Translations under genes and position numbers: made by a program
The notes under the pieces: generated by a model
The model's database searches: none
Seen by the model: the letters and a program-made list of their open reading frames with translations, nothing else
Told to the model about the DNA's origin: nothing
Assembly (NCBI GenBank): GCA_963759175.1
Contig: CAVWXP010000015.1
Location: 248,001 to 312,000, forward strand
Direction of reading: 5' to 3'
Source of the DNA: SZUA-442 sp963759175
GTDB lineage: Bacteria; Actinomycetota; Acidimicrobiia; Spongiisociales; UBA5794
DNA: 64,000 nt
Shown here: positions 17,148-26,834 of the stretch, in pieces
Layout: every line of letters starts with the position of its first letter
Numbering within the stretch: position 1 is the first letter of the stretch

Positions 17148-18808
17148 ATGTCCATCGACAACGAGACCGGCGTCGCATCGAGCGACGCCCCCGAGACACC
17201 CGAGACCGCGCCCGAGCCGACGCCACCAGCAGACGAGGTCACGACAGAACCCGCCGACAGCCCGATACCGCCGCTGTGGCCCCTGGCGCCGACGTCGCCG
17301 AGGCGGTGGACACCGTCGTCGAGGATGAGGCAATGACCGAGGAGTCCGCCGTCGAGGACGTCGCAGCGGAGGCCGTAGCGGAGGTCGACGAGGTCGTGGA
17401 AGAGGTCGCAGAAGCGGCGCCCGTAGAGGAAGCCGTGGCCGTGGAAGAGGTCGCAGAAGCGGAGGCCGTAGCGGAGGTCGACGAGGTCGTGGAAGAGGAC
17501 GAGGGTTCCGTCAAGGTCGTGGAGGCGCCGCGCGGGGACCGTCCCGCCATCAGCGCTCCCCGCGAGATCGCCGACGTACCCAATGACATCTCCGCGGACG
17601 CCTTCGCCGCCGCCGTCGAGCAGACCGTGTTCGAGTTCAAGGAGGGCGACATCGTCGCGGGTACCGTCGTACGCGTCGATCCTGATGAGGTGCTCGTCGA
17701 CATCGGGTACAAGTCCGAGGGTGTCATACCTCCGTACGAGCTGTCGGTGCGCAACAACTCGAACCCAGCAGACATCGTCGCAGTCGGCGACGAGATCGAG
17801 GCACTCGTCCTCCAGAAGGAGGATGACCAGGGTCGCCTCGTCCTCTCCAAGAAGCGTGCCCAGTACGAACGTGCGTGGGGTCGTATCGAGCGGATCATGA
17901 ACGAGGGCGGCACCGTGTCGGGCCAGGTGATCGAGGTCGTCAAGGGTGGTCTGATCGTCGACATCGGGCTCCGCGGATTCCTCCCTGCCTCGCTCGTCGA
18001 CCTGCGCCGCGTCCGCGACCTCCAACCGTTCATCGGCGAGCCCATCGAGGCCAAGGTGATCGAGCTCGATCGAAATCGCAACAACGTGGTCCTGTCGCGT
18101 CGCGCCTACCTCGAGGAGGAGCAGGCCGAACAGCGGCACGCCTTCCTGGAGGATCTCAAGGAAGGCGACGTGCGCGAGGGCGTGGTGTCGAGCGTCGTGA
18201 ACTTCGGTGCATTCGTGGACCTCGGTGGCATGGACGGCCTGGTGCACGTCTCGGAGCTGTCGTGGCGTCACGTGAACCATCCGGGCGAGATCGTGACGGT
18301 CGGTGACAAGGTCAAGATCAAGGTGCTCGAGGTCGACTACGGCCGCGAGCGCATCTCGTTGTCGATCCGCCAGACGGCCGAGGATCCGTGGGAGACGTTC
18401 GCACGCGATGCCGACGTCGGAACCATCGTCGACGGCAAGGTCACGAAGACCGTTCCCTTCGGAGCGTTCGTGTCCGTGGGCGACGGCGTCGAGGGTCTCG
18501 TGCACGTGTCGGAGATCGCCATGCACCATGTCGAATCCCCCGAATTGGAGCTCTCCATCGGTCAGGAAGTAAAGGTAAAGGTCACCGAGATCGATGCCGA
18601 CAGACGACGGGTGAGCCTGTCGATCAAGCAGGCTCTTCCGGACTGGGAGGATCGTTCCTCATGGAGCGAGAAGAAGCCAACACGGCCACGCCGAAGGGAA
18701 TTCGAACGTGAAGACGAGACCACAGAAGCAGCGCCAAGCTTCTCCGCGGATTCGTCTCTCGAGGCGATCCTGGAGGAACTCAAGGAACGCGGCATCGGCC
18801 GCTCCTGA
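17148..18808 (+). CDS. rpsA: 30S ribosomal protein S1 (frame break near 17255-17265)
   Basis: Binds mRNA on the small ribosomal subunit. After MSIDNETGVASSDAPETPET the frame breaks (one C probably missing from a C-run at about 17258) and resumes as PDTAAVAPGADVAEAVDT. A long acidic Glu/Val/Ala tract built of DNA repeats comes next. Four S1 RNA-binding domains follow, recognisable by GDIVAGTVVRVDPDEVLVDI, GTVSGQVIEVVKGGLIVDIG, REGVVSSVVNFGAFVDLG and GTIVDGKVTKTVPFGAFVSV. The four-domain form is usual for actinobacteria. It ends LEAILEELKERGIGRS. An open frame runs upstream to 17084 but the ATG at 17148 has a ribosome site. Confidence 0.92.
17366..17498 (+). repeat. 40-bp perfect direct repeat inside rpsA
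   Basis: The stretch 17366-17405 recurs exactly at 17459-17498, 93 bases (31 codons) apart, so the repeat is in frame. A second repeat of 22 bases (17396-17417 and 17441-17462) interlocks with it. They encode the acidic E/V/A tract before the first S1 domain. Confidence 0.9.
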
Positions 18809-18824
18809 CCTTTCGGTCCTTGAC

Positions 18825-18844
18825 CCCACACGACACTGTGTGGG
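18825..18844 (+). terminator. Terminator hairpin after rpsA
   Basis: CCCACAC and GTGTGGG form seven base pairs around a six-base loop, 17 bases after the rpsA stop. Confidence 0.6.
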
Positions 18845-18924
18845 AACCTTCGATCTCTGTGTGGGTGACCGTCGAGTCACTCGCGCGGTGAAGTCGTATC
18901 ACATCATGGGGAGGATCGACTGAC

Positions 18925-19935
18925 ATGGGCCGGCGCACTCTCGTACTCATCATCGCCGTCGCGCTTGCAGCGATTTCCGGCTTTGCCATCTACCAATACC
19001 TGACGGGTGTCGAGGACGACATCCGTGCCGATATCGTCGAGGTCGCCGTGTACCGCGCGACCGAGGGCATCACTGCCGGCACCCCCGGCGAAGAGGCACG
19101 ACCAGTCATCGGTGAGGCAACGGCACTCAGGGAATCCATCGTGTTCGACGGCTCCACCATCCTGTGTCTCGGGCCCGTTGGCTCGAACGAGGGTGGCGAC
19201 CCGAACCAGGTCGGTTGCCCGAACAATCCGAACGACCTCAATGCCGTCCTCGACGGCAAGGTGGCAGCTGGCGTCATCTCCGAGGGTCAGCTCATCACGA
19301 CGGAGTCGTTCGCCGACACCCGTGACCTCCAGCAACGCCTGAAGGATGCGATCACGCCCGGCAAGGTCGCGATTTCCCTCGACGTCGGCATCTCGGATGC
19401 CTCGGGTGGATTCATCCGACCCGGCGACAAGGTGAACATCCTCGCATCGGCCAGCATCGCACCGCTGAACTTCCTCGGGATCATCTCCGACGACGAGCTC
19501 CGTGACCTCCTCGTGGCCATCGAGGTCGACCCGACGCAGGACACCGGCACCGAGAACGGCGAAGCCGGCGAAGGCACGCCGAGCGGCGACCCGACATCAC
19601 CCACCAACCTGGGTTCCGCCATCGCGGGTTCGTACGATATCACCGAGACGATCCTGCAGAACATCGAGGTGCTCGCCGTGGGTGAGGACACACGTCCCGC
19701 ACCGCTCGAGACCGGTCTCACCGCACTCGCAGGCGTCGTGGTCTTCGAGGTCACCCCGCAGGAAGCCGAGATCATCGAGTACGCCAAGCAGTACACCTCT
19801 GTGGCGTTGTCACTCCTGGCGGCGGGCGACTACGTCCCCTATGACGCACAGCCGATCGTGGTCGACGACATCTTCGGATTGCTCGATCGCATCAAGGCAG
19901 AGCTCGGGCAGGTCTCCAGTGGCACAGGCAACTGA
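18925..19935 (+). CDS. cpaB: Flp pilus assembly protein CpaB/RcpC
   Basis: 336 residues. One N-terminal membrane helix (LVLIIAVALAAISGFAIYQYL) anchors a periplasmic protein. The SAF-like segment around residues 35-130 (VVxAxxGITAG, then VAAGVISEGQLITTESFAD) and the RcpC/CpaB domain (KVAISLDVGISDASGGFIRP then GDKVNIL) are clear. The end has QEAEIIEYAKQYTSVALSLL. CpaB acts with the secretin or, in Gram-positives, in the envelope passage of the Flp pilus. Two cysteines (ILCLGP and VGCPNN) sit in an insert. It is the first gene of the cpaB-E-F-tadB-C run. Confidence 0.87.
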   Translation: MGRRTLVLIIAVALAAISGFAIYQYLTGVEDDIRADIVEVAVYRATEGITAGTPGEEARPVIGEATALRESIVFDGSTILCLGPVGSNEGGDPNQVGCPNNPNDLNAVLDGKVAAGVISEGQLITTESFADTRDLQQRLKDAITPGKVAISLDVGISDASGGFIRPGDKVNILASASIAPLNFLGIISDDELRDLLVAIEVDPTQDTGTENGEAGEGTPSGDPTSPTNLGSAIAGSYDITETILQNIEVLAVGEDTRPAPLETGLTALAGVVVFEVTPQEAEIIEYAKQYTSVALSLLAAGDYVPYDAQPIVVDDIFGLLDRIKAELGQVSSGTGN

Positions 19936-21109
19936 CAGTACCCGGTCGATCCTCGTGGTCGACACGGATACGGCGGCGATGGACTCCGCCGTATCCCTGC
20001 TCGATGGCCACAAGGTCTACCAGGCCCGCAACATCTCCGACGCCCAGCGCAAACTGGTGGAAGAGGGCATCGAGCTCGCCATGATCGGGCCCGGCTTCGC
20101 CCACGAGGCCGGGGTCAGCGAGGCGAGCCTCCTGCTCGACATCCAGCCGTCGTTGCCGATCGTGCTCGTCGCCGATGGCCTCACGACCGACGTATTGCGT
20201 GCTGCCATCCGTGTGGGCTTCAAGGACGTCGTCGATGCGCCACTCAACCAGACGAAGATCGACACCATGCTCGGCCACATCGAGAAGGCCGAAGCGATGG
20301 TCGACCAGCAGTTCAAGCCGAAGACCAAGATCGGCAAGGTGGTCACGATCATGTCGCCGAAGGGTGGCGCAGGAAAGACCATGACGACGGTGAACGTCGG
20401 CCTCGGGTTGGCGATGATGTCCGGCACCCCTGAGCGGGTGGTGATCATGGATGCCGACCTCCAGTTCGGCGACGTCTGCATCTCCCTCCAGGTCGAGCCC
20501 CAGCACACCATCGTCGATGCTGCGCGTGACATCGACAAACTCGATCAGCAACTGCTCGATTCGCTCCTCGCGACCCATTCATCCGGGATGCGGGTCCTGT
20601 CAGCGCCCCTGGAGCCGTCGCTCGCCGACGAGGTTTCGACCCAGGTCGTGGTGAAGACACTCGGCATGCTCAAGCGCATGTTCGACTACGTGATCATCGA
20701 TACGGCACCGTTCCTCGACGAGCCCGTGCTGTCGATCCTCGAGCGATCCGATGTCGTACTCCTCGTCGTGGACATGGATCTGCCAGCCGTGAAGAACGCG
20801 AAACTCGCACTCGACACGCTCAAGCTGATCAAGTTCCCGTTCGAGAAGATCAAGCTCATCTTGAATCGCGTGAACTCGAAGGCACGGCTGGACATCCATG
20901 AGCTCGAGCGATCGCTCGGACTCGAGGTCCAGGCCGCGATCAGTTCGGACAAGCTCGTCCCGCGTGCGGTGAACGAGGGGGAACCGGTGGTGAGCCTCTA
21001 TCCGAGGTCACGAGTCGCCAAGGACCTGCGTGGTGTCGCGGCGCTCGTGCTCGACGGCGAAGCCGTCGATGAACCGCAGCAGGAAGAAAAGCGCGGTTGG
21101 TTCCGGTAA
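19919..21109 (+). CDS. cpaE: CpaE-like pilus ATPase (receiver-like plus MinD/ParA ATPase)
   Basis: 396 residues from a GTG that overlaps cpaB by 17 bases. Residues 10-125 resemble a response-regulator receiver fold (SILVVDTDTAAMDSAVSLLD) without an obvious conserved phosphorylation site. Residues 138-380 are a MinD/ParA-type ATPase: deviant Walker A SPKGGAGKTMTT at 146-157, IMDADLQFGDV, and VIIDTAPFLDEP. CpaE is thought to place the pilus machinery in the cell. The frame is open upstream in cpaB; the receiver homology starts about ten codons after the GTG. Confidence 0.88.
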   Translation: MAQATDSTRSILVVDTDTAAMDSAVSLLDGHKVYQARNISDAQRKLVEEGIELAMIGPGFAHEAGVSEASLLLDIQPSLPIVLVADGLTTDVLRAAIRVGFKDVVDAPLNQTKIDTMLGHIEKAEAMVDQQFKPKTKIGKVVTIMSPKGGAGKTMTTVNVGLGLAMMSGTPERVVIMDADLQFGDVCISLQVEPQHTIVDAARDIDKLDQQLLDSLLATHSSGMRVLSAPLEPSLADEVSTQVVVKTLGMLKRMFDYVIIDTAPFLDEPVLSILERSDVVLLVVDMDLPAVKNAKLALDTLKLIKFPFEKIKLILNRVNSKARLDIHELERSLGLEVQAAISSDKLVPRAVNEGEPVVSLYPRSRVAKDLRGVAALVLDGEAVDEPQQEEKRGWFR

Positions 21110-21133
21110 CGGCCAGCTGGGAAGGACGACGAC

Positions 21134-22482
21134 ATGAGTCTCGCAGATAGGGTCAAAGCGGCGAAGTCGGCTGATACGTCGTCGGATACGCAGCGCGAAG
21201 AAGTGAAATCCGACCTGCGGCGAAAGCTGCACTACAAGGTCGTCGAGGGTCTCGGTCCCACGCTCTACAACTCGCAGATGTCCGACGCCGAGCTGAAGCT
21301 CCGCGTCATGGAGATGCTCGAATGGGCCCTCGAGCAGGAACAGTCGGTGCCGCTGGCACGTGCGGACCGCCTCGCCCTCCTCCAGGAGATCGCCGACGAC
21401 GTCCTCGGGTACGGCCCGATCGACCCCTACCTCGCGGACCCGGAAGTCACCGAGGTCATGGTCAACGGACCCCACGCCGTGTGGGTGGAGCGCGCCGGGC
21501 GCATCACCAAGACCGACACCCGCTTCGTCGATGCCAACCACCTCGAGCGGATCATCGAGAAGATCGTCGGCCAGGTCGGCCGCCGTATCGACGAGTCGAA
21601 TCCGATGGTCGATGCCCGCTTGCCTGACGGCTCCCGCGTCAACGCCATCATCCACCCGCTGGCGATCGGTGGACCGTACGTAACGATTCGTAAATTCGCC
21701 GTCGACCCGTTCACCGTGGACGACCTCGTCGCCAACAAGTCGATGAACGAGCAGGTCGCGGGCCTTCTCAAGCGATGCGTCGAGGGCCGCCTCAACATCA
21801 TCGTGTCGGGAGCCACCGGCTCCGGTAAGACGACGCTGCTCAATGTGTTGTCGAACTTCATCCCCGCCAACGAGCGGATCATCACGGTGGAGGACGCGGC
21901 TGAGGTCCAGCTCAACCAGACCCACGTCCTCACGCTCGAGTCTCGACCGCCGAACCTCGAGGGCAAGGGCATGGTGACCATCCGAGATCTCGTCCGCAAC
22001 ACGCTGCGTATGCGGCCGGACAGGATCATCGTCGGTGAGGTTCGTGGTGGTGAGGCTCTCGACATGCTCCAGGCCATGAACACCGGCCACGACGGCTCGC
22101 TGACCACCGTCCACTCGAATGCGCCCCGTGACACCCTCGCTCGTATCGAGACGATGGTGCTCATGGCCGGGATGGACCTGCCGTGCGGGCCATCCGTGAG
22201 CAGGTTGCATCCGCCCTCGACCTCATCGTCCACATCCACAGGCTCCGTGACGGTACCCGACGGGTGACGCACGTGACGGAGGTCGTTGGAATGGAGGGCG
22301 ACATCATCACCCTCCAGGACCTGATGTTGTTCGACTACGGCATGGGTGTCGACGCCGACGGCAAGTACATCGGGCGTTTGAAGGCGACCGGGATCCGCCC
22401 TTCGTTCTCCGAGCACCTCGAGAACTACGGCATCAATCTGCCGAGCGAGTTGTTCCAGCCGGAAGCGTTCGCAAAGCGATGA
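21134..22482 (+). CDS. cpaF: CpaF/TadA secretion ATPase (frame break near 22183)
   Basis: Hexameric ATPase that powers Flp pilus assembly. It has an N-terminal helical region, VMVNGPHAVWVERAGRI, Walker A SGATGSGKTTLLN (about 225-237), the Asp-box VEDAAEVQL, Walker B RIIVGEVRGGEALDML, and the His box TGHDGSLTTVHS. After MAGMDLP the frame is lost; one G appears missing from CCGGTG at about 22182-22185. The rest (RAIREQVASALDLIVHIHRL to the stop) lies in the next frame. About 450 residues. RBS-like GGGAAGGACGAC precedes the ATG. The stop overlaps tadB by four bases. Confidence 0.9.
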
Positions 22483-23532
22483 GGCGCATCATCCTCCTCG
22501 CGACCGTGGCAGCCGTCCTCCTGACGGCGAGCCCGGCCTTCGCCCAGACCAGCGAGACCGCTGATTCCGGGACGGCCCAGGTGTTGTTGATCCTCGCTGC
22601 CGCCGGAGCCTCCATCGCGATCTTCCTGCTGGTGATCATCCTCCTCGGCAAGCCGCGAACCTCCGGCGGGGTCCAGAATCGACTCGGTTCGCTCGCCGAG
22701 ACGCAGCAGTCCAAGGGCGTCTTCGGGCGATTCGGATTCCTGCGCCGGGCAGCCCGGTCGGCAGAGACCGCAGCAGCCGATCGCGGTGCGACCAACATGA
22801 TCGAGTCCGCCCTCGAACAGGCAAACCTGCCACTCAAGCCCGGCGAGGCGATCATCGCTGCCCTCGGGTTGGCGCTCGTGGTGTTCGTGCTGTTCACGGC
22901 GATCTTCCAATCGATCATGTGGGGCGCGATTGCTGCCGCAGTCGTCCTGATCGGGGCACTCATGTTCGTCAATCAGGTGGCACTCGCGGACCAAGAAGAA
23001 GTTCGAGACCCAGCTACCGGACACGCTCAACCTGCTGGCCACGTCATTGCGTGCCGGCTACTCGCTGCTCCAGGCCGTCGAAGCGGTGGGCGAGGAGGCC
23101 CCCGAACCGACCCGCCGCGAGTTTGGACGGGCGATGGCCGAGATACGCCTCGGACGTCCGATCAACGATTCCCTCAACGACATCGCCGAGCGGCTCGATT
23201 CACGGGACTTCGAATGGACGGTCATGGCCATCGGCATCCAGCGTGAGGTCGGTGGCAACCTCGCCGAGGTCCTCCAGACGACGGCCGAGACCATGGTCCA
23301 ACGCAATCGGCTCCGCAGGGAGATGAAGGCGCTCACGGCGGAGGGCAGGATCTCTGCGATCGTGCTCACCGCGCTTCCGTTCATGATCTTCGCCGCCGTC
23401 GCCGTCCTGAATCCCGGATACCTCGAGCCGCTCCTCGAGAACACCATCGGATGGATCGCCATCGGCGCTGGTCTGGTCTTCATCGGCATCGGAGTGTTCT
23501 GGATGACGCGTATCGTGAAAGTTGACGCCTGA
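22479..23532 (+). CDS. tadB: TadB-like type II/IV secretion inner-membrane protein (frame broken)
   Basis: Starts with a signal-like segment (RRIILLATVAAVLLTASPAFA), then a membrane helix and a T2SF domain typical of TadB platform proteins. The first frame reads to about 22990 (MFVNQVALA) and the second resumes as KKKFETQLPDTLNLLATSLR and runs through RAGYSLLQAVEAVGEEA and REVGGNLAEVLQTTAETM to a pair of C-terminal helices. A +1 insertion at about 22988-22995 explains it. About 350 residues. Together with TadC it forms the membrane platform on which CpaF works. Confidence 0.87.
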
Positions 23533-24437
23533 TGGATCCCTTGCTCTTCGTCGTCATCTCGGTGTCGATCACGATCGGCGCCCTCGTCCTGTGGGTCGGC
23601 AACGGCGTGGTCAAGTCGTCCAAGCAGTCCGGGAACCGCCTCGCCAGCCTCCAGACGCGCGACGACGTCCTCGAACAGGATTTCTCGACGCGCGCCGTGG
23701 CTCCGGTCGTCACCAGCATCGGGCGCTTTGCGACGCGATTCACGCCGACGGGTTGGGTCGCCAAGTCACAGCACAAGATCGTGCTCGCCGGATGGGCCGA
23801 ACGGATGGATGGCAACACGTGGGCTGCCATCCGGATCATGTCGCTGATCGCAGGCATCGTCCTTGCGTTCCTCGTGGTGCCCCTGCTGGATACGAGCCTG
23901 CTGCGGTTCCTCGTCGGTACGATGCTCGTGGTCATCGGCTTCTACGGTCCCGAGGCCTCGCTCAATCGAGCCATCGACGATCGTCGCAAGGAGATGGAGA
24001 AGCAGCTGCCAGACATCATCGACCTGCTCGTGATCTCCGTGGAAGCCGGCCTCGGATTCGAATCGGCCATGGGACGCGTCGTGCAGAACGTTCCCGGCGA
24101 GCTGTCCCGGGAGTTCCAACGCACGCTCCAGGAGACCCGTGTCGGCGTCAGCCGGCACGAGGCGCTCAAGAACATGGCCGAGCGGACGGATGTGGACGAC
24201 CTCAACTCGTTCATCCTCGCGCTGATCCAGGCCGACCAGTTCGGCGTCTCGATCGCGAGGATGCTGCGCGTGCAGGCGGACGAGATGCGAGTGCGTCGCC
24301 GTCAGCGCATCCAGGAGAAGGCGTTCGCGGCTCCGGTCAAGATGATCTTCCCGATGCTGTTCTGCATCTTCCCGTCGATCTTCATCGTCATCCTCGGCCC
24401 AGCGGTCTTCGGCATCCTCGACACGTTCGGTAGCTGA
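23532..24437 (+). CDS. tadC: TadC-like inner-membrane platform protein
   Basis: 301 residues, frame intact. One helix at the N-terminus, two central helices (IRIMSLIAGIVLAFLVVPLL and RFLVGTMLVVIGFYGPEA), a T2SF domain with KQLPDIIDLLVISVEAGLGF, and two C-terminal helices. KMIFPMLFCIFPSIFIVILG is characteristic. Its ATG shares one base with the tadB stop. It partners TadB and CpaF in Flp pilus assembly. Confidence 0.9.
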   Translation: MDPLLFVVISVSITIGALVLWVGNGVVKSSKQSGNRLASLQTRDDVLEQDFSTRAVAPVVTSIGRFATRFTPTGWVAKSQHKIVLAGWAERMDGNTWAAIRIMSLIAGIVLAFLVVPLLDTSLLRFLVGTMLVVIGFYGPEASLNRAIDDRRKEMEKQLPDIIDLLVISVEAGLGFESAMGRVVQNVPGELSREFQRTLQETRVGVSRHEALKNMAERTDVDDLNSFILALIQADQFGVSIARMLRVQADEMRVRRRQRIQEKAFAAPVKMIFPMLFCIFPSIFIVILGPAVFGILDTFGS

Positions 24438-24444
24438 CGCCATC

Positions 24445-25807
24445 GTGCCGGCGACACGTGACGAAACGCACGTGATCCGCCCGCGACTGGTGCACATCGC
24501 ACCGCTCCTCGTCGGCGTCTTGATCGCCGTGCGGGCATCGGAAACCATCAGGGACAACAGCTTCCTGTGGCACATCAGGGCGGGATCGCTCCAGATCGAA
24601 CTGGGATCCGTCCTGTCCGAGGATCCCTTCTCGTTCACGGCGGCCGGCGAGGCCTGGCGAACCCAGTCCTGGCTCGTCGAGTTGGTCTATGGCGGCGCCG
24701 AGTCCGCGTTCGGGTCCCTTGCGTGGGCGAACTGGTTGGTGTTCGGCGCTGGCATCGTCCTGTTCTTCCTGATGGGGATCGCTGTGTATCAGCGCACGCC
24801 TTCGCCGCTCGTGACGACCGGCGCGCTGCTCGTTGGCGTGTGGCTTGTTCGCTCCGTTCGCCCAGGCGAGGCCGGTGATCGTGTCCTACGTCCTGCTCGC
24901 CCTGGTGGTGGTGGTGCTGACGCAGGCCCGACCACCTCGCATGGACATTGGTACCGATCTTCTGGATCTTCGCTGCGGTACACGGATCGTGGATCCTCGC
25001 AGGCGGTCTCGTGGTCCTCGAAGCTGATCCGGACGCGCAACGTGATCCTACTGAAGGCGGGGATCGCGTCGCTCGGTGCGACACTCCTGACGGCGCACGG
25101 CATCGGCGCGTGGGGCGTGCTCGTGTCCTTCGCACGCGACCGCGATGCCCTCGCTCTCATCCAGGAGTGGGCGCCACCAGACTTCGCCGATATCGCCCAG
25201 GCGCCATTCCTGCTCATCATCGTGGGTGTCCTCGTCGGACTCGCACGACAGCGCATCTCGTTGGCCGACCTCATCGTCGTCGTACCGTTCCTTGCCTACG
25301 GTCTGACGTCGCAGAGGTCGGTCTTCCCGGCCGCGATCGTCCTGTTGCCGTTCGCGGCGACGGCATTGCCCGTGCCGACGCCGTCGCGCGAGACGATGTC
25401 GCGGGGCTTCGTGGTCGCTGCGATGGCTGCCATCGTCCTCGTAGCGCTGCTGCCGATGCTGACGCGGCCGCTCGGCGTGCTCGATCCCGATCGGTTCCCG
25501 TCCGACGAGGTCGTCGAAGCCGTCCGTGGCACACGTGCGTTCAACGACACCGCTGTCGGCGGGTATCTCATCTTCGACGCGTGGCCCGGCCACACCGTGT
25601 ACATCGATGATCGTGCCGAGCTCTATGGATACGATCGTCTCGCGGACGTTCCGCCGGGCGCTTGCGGGCGATTACCGCACGCTCTTCGCCGACCTGGACA
25701 TAGAGGCGGCTGTGGTCGCCGTCGATGCCCCCCTGGCGGTCCGGCTCGCCGAAGACGGTTGGAGGCCCGTCGTGACGACCGAGGCCTTCATCGCATTCGC
25801 ACCCTGA
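24445..25807 (+). pseudogene. Polytopic membrane protein, glycosyltransferase-like (four frame breaks)
   Basis: The N-terminus (FLWHIRAGSLQIELGSVLSE, then DPFSFTAAGEAWRTQSWLVE) resembles large membrane proteins of the GT-C type with a W-H-x2-x-G motif in the first loop. The C-terminus (FNDTAVGGYLIFDAWPGHTV, then YIDDRAELYG) has their conserved last soluble segment. Coding continues through all three frames with +1 shifts at about 24830-24850, 24930-24948, 25015-25030 and 25640-25655. The reassembled product is about 453 residues with some nine helices. It follows tadC by eight bases, so it may belong to the pilus operon, perhaps glycosylating surface proteins; this is a guess. Because neighbours show the same damage, sequence error is likelier than true decay. 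Confidence 0.6.
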
Positions 25808-25872
25808 GGCGCTGCTTCCCGGCTCCTCCGTTGCGTGATCAGCCACGCGAGCGATACCTGTTCCCGCACGCG

Positions 25873-25900
25873 GAAAGGAGCGCCCGGAGGCGCTCCTTTC
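25873..25900. terminator. Bidirectional terminator between the tad operon and flp
   Basis: Twelve perfect pairs (GAAAGGAGCGCC / GGCGCTCCTTTC) around CGGA. It lies between the convergent ends of the membrane-protein gene (25807) and flp (25924). The A- and T-rich ends make it a terminator on both strands. Confidence 0.8.
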
Positions 25901-25923
25901 GTGTCTTGGGAGTTCGGTCCTCG

Positions 25924-26098
25924 CTAGAGCGACAGAACCAACCTCGGAGTAGGTGTCCCTGATGGCGTTGCCGAGGAATGCCACGGCGACGATCACGACA
26001 ATGGCGATGAGAGCGACGAGCAGGGCGTATTCCACCATGCTGGCACCTTCCTCATCGGCTGCAATGCGGCTCTGGAAGGCCGTCCAAAGACGAAGCAT
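25924..26098 (-). CDS. flp: Flp-family major pilin
   Basis: The main subunit of the Flp/Tad pilus. It has the classical short form: a leader MLRLWTAFQSRIAADEEG, cleavage after G18, then ASMVEYALLVALIAIVVIVA with the invariant Glu at +5, and a short hydrophilic tail (GNAIRDTYSEVGSVAL). A strong AGGAGG precedes the ATG by five bases. As written, the frame passes through the terminator and stays open to 25568, which cannot be right for a pilin. A TAG at 25924-25926, one base out of frame just after SVAL, is the expected stop, so a +1 error nearby is inferred. It faces the rest of the tad genes. Confidence 0.82.
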
Positions 26099-26159
26099 GT
26101 GTACCTCCTAAGTACAAGGCGATCCGTATGTATTTCTACGGCATCGCGGGGCCGAAACT

Positions 26160-26181
26160 GAATGGGTCCAACGACCCATTC
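26160..26181 (-). terminator. Terminator hairpin after the two-component operon
   Basis: Nine perfect base pairs (GAATGGGTC / GACCCATTC) with a four-base loop, 17 bases beyond the response-regulator stop. It ends the minus-strand kinase-regulator transcript ahead of flp. Confidence 0.7.
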
Positions 26182-26198
26182 TCTCCGTGGCCGATCAG

Positions 26199-26834
26199 CT
26201 ACCAATCGCGGTCGAGTCCGAGCTTGAGCGCCTCGACCACCGCCTGGGCGCGGTCGTTCACGCCGAGTTTCTCGTAGATCGACGCGAGGTGGTTCTTGAC
26301 GGTCTTCTGTGAGATGTACAACTCGTCGGCGATGTCCTCGGTACCCGAGATGCCCTGTACGAGGCAACGCAGCACGTCGCGCTCCCGTTCGGTGATGGCC
26401 TCCGCTCGCGGTTCGAGTGTCGGCCTGGCGTAGCCCTCCAGGATCTCAGGGGCGTCGACGAACAGGTCCACGCCATCGTGGACGGCGCGGATTGCCGCTG
26501 CGAGCTGGGGGAGCGGGAGGCCCTTCGACAGGAAGCCGCGTGCCCCGGCCTCGCGCGCGGTGGCACCGTATTCCTCGGCGGTGTGCATCGTGACGATCAG
26601 GGTCGCGGGCAGGTCGTCGATCCGGGAGATGGCCGACAGACCGGACTGACCCGGCATCTCGACATCGACGAGGAGGACGTCGGGGTTGGTCCTTGCCACG
26701 GCATCGGCGAGGTCCGCACCGTCGGTGACGGTTGCCACGACGCGGATGTCTGGGACCGAATCGAGGGCCTGGGCGAGGCTGTCGAGCATGAGTTTGTGGT
26801 CATCGGCGATCACCACTCGGATCTCGTTCGTCAT
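26199..26834 (-). CDS. NarL/FixJ-family response regulator
   Basis: 211 residues. Receiver domain with DD at 11-12, phospho-acceptor D57 in LLVDVEMPG and Lys in FLSKGLPL. The C-terminal LuxR-type helix-turn-helix has AITERERDVLRCLVQGISG and SQKTVKNHLASIYEKLGV. The ATG at 26834 overlaps the kinase stop by four bases (ATGA) and has GGAGGG seven bases upstream; the longer frame starting at 26849 (MEGRAMT) is therefore rejected. Being next to flp, it may control pilus genes, but the sequence shows no site. Confidence 0.92.
   Translation of the reverse strand: MTNEIRVVIADDHKLMLDSLAQALDSVPDIRVVATVTDGADLADAVARTNPDVLLVDVEMPGQSGLSAISRIDDLPATLIVTMHTAEEYGATAREAGARGFLSKGLPLPQLAAAIRAVHDGVDLFVDAPEILEGYARPTLEPRAEAITERERDVLRCLVQGISGTEDIADELYISQKTVKNHLASIYEKLGVNDRAQAVVEALKLGLDRDW

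Noticed and set aside
25568..25923. A 176-residue version of the Flp pilin
   Set aside because: The extension reads through a perfect 12-bp terminator and overlaps the 3' end of a convergent gene; Flp pilins are about 55-65 residues.
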